Assembly (NCBI GenBank): GCA_009781425.1
Contig: WQYC01000030.1
Location: 1 to 35,374, forward strand
Source of the DNA: Oscillospiraceae bacterium
Lineage (GTDB): Bacteria; Bacillota; Clostridia; Oscillospirales; Ruminococcaceae
Length of the DNA stretch: 35,374 nt
Direction of reading: 5' to 3'
Positions 32,432 through 35,374 of the stretch are shown here, piece after piece (the stretch's first letter is position 1; the number at the start of each line of letters is the position of its first letter). The notes under the pieces were generated by a model, which was not told the DNA's origin, ran no database searches, and saw only the letters and a list, made by a program, of their open reading frames with translations. A program made the position numbers and the translations under genes.

Positions 32432-35374
32432 ATGAAAAGCAAATTCAGAAGGATACTGTCGCTTGTAATGGTGGTTGCATTTATGCTCTCGTTGCAGGCA
32501 GTTTTGGTGTTGGCGGCATACGCTAACGCTTCCGATTCGTCCGATTTAGGAGGAATGGGGACCTTCAGCGTAATCACTCGCGGAGACTTCACCGTCACAG
32601 GTGCTGACGCCGAGGGCCGCATAGCGGTCGGCGGGAATTTCTCGAGCTGGAGTGCTGACGCATATTCTGTGAACGTGAAAAACAATCTCCACAGAGCAGG
32701 CGAATACAGCGTGGCGGCAGTTATTGCCGGCGAATGTGTTTACTTACCTGTAAACAATAACAGAAATGACAGATTCGTAATCAGCGACAACGCGCAGAAC
32801 ACCGAAGCCTTGAGAACCTTCGGCAGAGGCGGTGAAAGAGGTAAGTACGAGCTGACAGACAGCGCAGTTGTGAACGGCTACTTCAACGATTTGTTTGAAA
32901 AAGTTGACGCGCTGAGTGCGGCACTTGCGGCTATGCCTGCGAACGACTACGAGCTCAAATGGGGCGCTATACATTTAACAGGCACAGATAAAGATGTAAA
33001 CATTTTTAGTATTCCGAGCAACGTGTGGAACGGTCCCGGCTGGAACGGTATTATAGTGAATGTGCCGGCGGGTGCAACCGCAGTTATTAATATCATAGGC
33101 GCGGGCGGCGACGATTCCGTAGAACTGCGTATTGACTATGTTAATTACAATGGTATGCATACTCTTTCAGGCAACCAGCTGCTCGCCGAAAAAATTCTGT
33201 ACAATATAACAGGTGTTGAAACTGTTAATATAAAAAATTCAATTGAAGGCACGATTTTCGCGCCCCACGCTGCAGTTACAGGAAGCGGCGGACATATTTA
33301 CGGACAGTTAATCGCTGACAGCTTCATCGGGAACACAGAGTTCGGTTGGCAGCTCTTTGACTTTGATTCTCTGCGCGTGCCAGAAGATGAAATCGAAGAC
33401 GAAGACGGCTTGAGCTTCACTATTACTAAAACCGCGGCTTTGAGCGGCGAGCTCAACACTGCTGAATTCCCTATCGACTTCACCTTTGGATATGAAATTT
33501 TTGAATACAGAGGCGCGCCCCGCCTGTTAGGAAGCAGAAGCAGCTATGCATTGGTCGGGCAAGGCACAGAAACTATTACGCTTAACAATTTTGACGAGCA
33601 GATGTCAGTTACCGTCCCTGTTTCCGACAAAGAACGCTTCACAGGATATGTCCTCGTTTGGGAGATTGACTGCGAAATAACAGGTTGGCAGTACAGCGAC
33701 GCCGTTTATGAAATTTGGTATGTAAACGGCAACGAAGAGGGATTCTACAACACTTCTGAGGGCACAGGCTACTTTACCACACGCTCTGGCGGAAAAACTC
33801 CGGGCAGTAACGTAATCTTTGAAAACGTGTTCTACATACCTAATGACACAACACCCGGAAGAAAGCCGGAGGAGGAAGAGGACGACGAGCCCGATGACGA
33901 TGATGACGGCGATGACGCTGACTCTGACGTTGATACCGACGCAGACGCTGACGCGGACTCTGACAGCGATACCGATTCTGATACAGATACGGACACAGAT
34001 GTAGATACTGATGTAGACACCGATACAGACGGCGACGCTGACGCAGATTCGGATGATGATTCGGACGCAGACGCTGATACGGACGCAGACACTGATACAG
34101 ATGCCGACGCAGACACCGACGCTGACGCTGATGCTGACACAGACGCTGATACCGACACAGACGCTGACGCTGATACGGACGCTGACGCTGACGCTGACGC
34201 TGATACGGACGCTGACGCTGATACGGACGCTGACGCTGATACAGACGCTGACGCTGATACGGACACTGACGCTGATACGGACACTGACGCTGATACGGAC
34301 ACTGACGCTGATACGGACACTGACGCTGATACAGACGCTGACACCGATGCAGACGCAGACACCGATGCAGACGCTGATACTGATACAGACGCTGACGCTG
34401 ATTCGGACACTGACGCTGACGCTGATACCGACACAGACGCTGACGCAGACGCTGATACGGACGCTGATACAGACGCAGACACCGATGCTGACACTGATAC
34501 AGACGCTGATACCGACACAGACGCTGACGCAGACGCTGATACGGACGCTGATACAGACGCAGACACCGATGCTGACACTGATACAGACGCTGATACAGAC
34601 GCAGACACCGATGCTGACACTGATACAGACGCTGACGCAGATACAGACGCTGACACCGATACAGATTCCGACGCAGACACTGATACAGACGCAGACACCG
34701 ACGCAGACACTGATACAGACGCTGACACCGATGCTGACACTGATACAGACGCAGACGCTGACGCTGATACAGATGCCGACGCTGATACAGACGCTGACAC
34801 TGATACAGACGCCGACACAGACGCTGACACTGATACAGACACTGACACGGACGCTGATACAGACACGGACACAGACGCTGATACGGACGCAGACGCTGAT
34901 ACAGACGCAGACGCTGATACAGACGCTGACGCTGATACAGACGCAGACGCCGATACAGACGCTGATTCGGACACTGACGCTGACGCTGATACAGACACTG
35001 ATACGGACGCTGACGCTGACGCCGATACAGACGCTGACGCTGATACAGACGCAGACGCCGATACAGACGCTGATTCGGACACTGACGCTGATTCCGACGC
35101 AGACACTGATACAGACGCAGACACCGACGCAGACACTGATACAGACGCTGACACCGATGCTGACACTGATACAGACGCAGACGCTGATACAGACGCTGAT
35201 ACAGACGCTGATACCGACGCAGACGCTGATACCGACGCAGACGCTGATACCGACGCTGACACTGATACAGACGCTGACACTGATACAGACGCTGACACTG
35301 ATACAGACGCTGACACTGATACAGACGCTGACACTGATACAGACGCTGACACTGATACAGACGCTGACACTGAT
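32432..35374 (+). CDS. Secreted choice-of-anchor-A protein with giant Asp-X repeat tail (partial, runs off right edge)
   Basis: The plus-strand frame is open from the ATG at 32432 (GGAGG 7-8 nt upstream) to the last base: 981 codons without a stop. A signal peptide ([19 protein letters not shown], cleavage likely after AYANA) precedes a choice-of-anchor-A domain (about 40-315): [20 protein letters not shown], and later [21 protein letters not shown] beta-rich domain (about 325-475) follows, with [11 protein letters not shown] and NVFYIPND, then an acidic linker. From 33914 on, every second residue is Asp, the other mostly Ala, Thr or Ser (487 residues so far). Such tails span the wall or bind calcium, as Ser-Asp stalks do in Sdr adhesins. 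The C-terminal anchor lies beyond the window. Confidence 0.9.
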   Translation, partial: MKSKFRRILSLVMVVAFMLSLQAVLVLAAYANASDSSDLGGMGTFSVITRGDFTVTGADAEGRIAVGGNFSSWSADAYSVNVKNNLHRAGEYSVAAVIAGECVYLPVNNNRNDRFVISDNAQNTEALRTFGRGGERGKYELTDSAVVNGYFNDLFEKVDALSAALAAMPANDYELKWGAIHLTGTDKDVNIFSIPSNVWNGPGWNGIIVNVPAGATAVINIIGAGGDDSVELRIDYVNYNGMHTLSGNQLLAEKILYNITGVETVNIKNSIEGTIFAPHAAVTGSGGHIYGQLIADSFIGNTEFGWQLFDFDSLRVPEDEIEDEDGLSFTITKTAALSGELNTAEFPIDFTFGYEIFEYRGAPRLLGSRSSYALVGQGTETITLNNFDEQMSVTVPVSDKERFTGYVLVWEIDCEITGWQYSDAVYEIWYVNGNEEGFYNTSEGTGYFTTRSGGKTPGSNVIFENVFYIPNDTTPGRKPEEEEDDEPDDDDDGDDADSDVDTDADADADSDSDTDSDTDTDTDVDTDVDTDTDGDADADSDDDSDADADTDADTDTDADADTDADADADTDADTDTDADADTDADADADADTDADADTDADADTDADADTDTDADTDTDADTDTDADTDTDADTDADTDADADTDADADTDTDADADSDTDADADTDTDADADADTDADTDADTDADTDTDADTDTDADADADTDADTDADTDADTDTDADTDADTDADTDTDADADTDADTDTDSDADTDTDADTDADTDTDADTDADTDTDADADADTDADADTDADTDTDADTDADTDTDTDTDADTDTDTDADTDADADTDADADTDADADTDADADTDADSDTDADADTDTDTDADADADTDADADTDADADTDADSDTDADSDADTDTDADTDADTDTDADTDADTDTDADADTDADTDADTDADADTDADADTDADTDTDADTDTDADTDTDADTDTDADTDTDADTDTDADTD
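33914..35374 (+). repeat. Coding Asp-X dipeptide repeat tract with nested tandem units
   Basis: Built from GAC/GAT plus GCT/GCA/ACA/ACT/TCx codons, so the basic period is 6 bp. Longer exact copies lie inside: 95 bp at 34418-34512 and 34502-34596 (84-bp offset); 98 bp at 34664-34761 and 35090-35187; 68 bp at 34916-34983 and 35024-35091 (108-bp offset); and an 18-bp unit (DADTDT) repeated without change from 35252 to the window end, six full copies plus 15 nt. All offsets are multiples of 6 bp, so the frame and Asp spacing are kept. Confidence 0.9.

Noticed and set aside
33832-35370. 512-codon minus-strand reading frame rich in Ser, Ala and Val
   Set aside because: It is the antisense shadow of the Asp-X codons (GAC/GAT with GCT/ACA give no stops on the other strand). 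The plus strand has promoter, ribosome binding site, signal peptide and a known domain.
33914-35374. CRISPR array or satellite DNA
   Set aside because: The period is 6 bp with no unique spacers and the frame is kept; it is a coding repeat.

Overview
The window looks like chromosomal DNA of an uncultured Clostridia bacterium (Oscillospiraceae/Ruminococcaceae-like). The support is: AGGAGG-type ribosome binding sites, TTG/GTG starts, consensus -35/-10 promoters with 17-18 nt spacers, a CUT1 sugar transporter with no ATPase gene beside it, a dockerin-type repeat, an XRE regulator and a DUF6273 protein. No rRNA, CRISPR array, insertion sequence or replication origin was found.

Layout. (1) 1-1130 looks like the eroded edge of a phage-like element: a methyltransferase gene start cut by the window edge, a 5'-truncated DNA methylase remnant, a small phage-type protein, and a deleted tRNA copy that may mark an attachment site. 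(2) 1285-6752 is mostly housekeeping: tRNA-Leu(GAG), queH, an XRE regulator, then on the minus strand aspS, a palindromic repeat element, a small membrane protein, tadA and a Wzx-like flippase. (3) 6857-10300 is a minus-strand CUT1 sugar ABC operon (lipoprotein binding protein and two permeases). It is followed by a regulatory region with four phased TGTAAT hexamers and an unusual small Cys-rich membrane protein. (4) 10951-14919 holds clpC and then a cluster of small genes: a ribbon-helix-helix protein, two paralogous one-TM proteins with a beta-rich domain, and a small XRE protein. (5) 14989-21892 holds tex, a zinc-ribbon/TM/sugar-binding-protein fusion, a two-domain GNAT acetyltransferase, an RlmD/RumA-type RNA methyltransferase and an amidase with a dockerin-like tail. 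(6) 21987-25698 is a four-gene operon that reads as a clostridial version of the SiaABCD partner-switching/c-di-GMP module (B-C-A-D order, CHASE2 sensor on the phosphatase). (7) 25749-32209 is a DUF6273 protein and a two-gene hybrid histidine-kinase phosphorelay. (8) 32432 to the right edge is a secreted choice-of-anchor-A protein with a very long Asp-X dipeptide tail, still open at the window end.

Common theme. The right half is rich in sensing and surface functions: c-di-GMP switch, phosphorelay, membrane-anchored sugar-binding domain, wall amidase, and an acidic repeat surface protein. This fits a cell adjusting adhesion or matrix to nutrients. That link is inference from gene content only. 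The strongest candidates for something new are the zinc-ribbon/SBP fusion, the CHASE2-containing Sia-like operon, and the ribbon-helix-helix small-gene cluster with its paired operator-like repeats.
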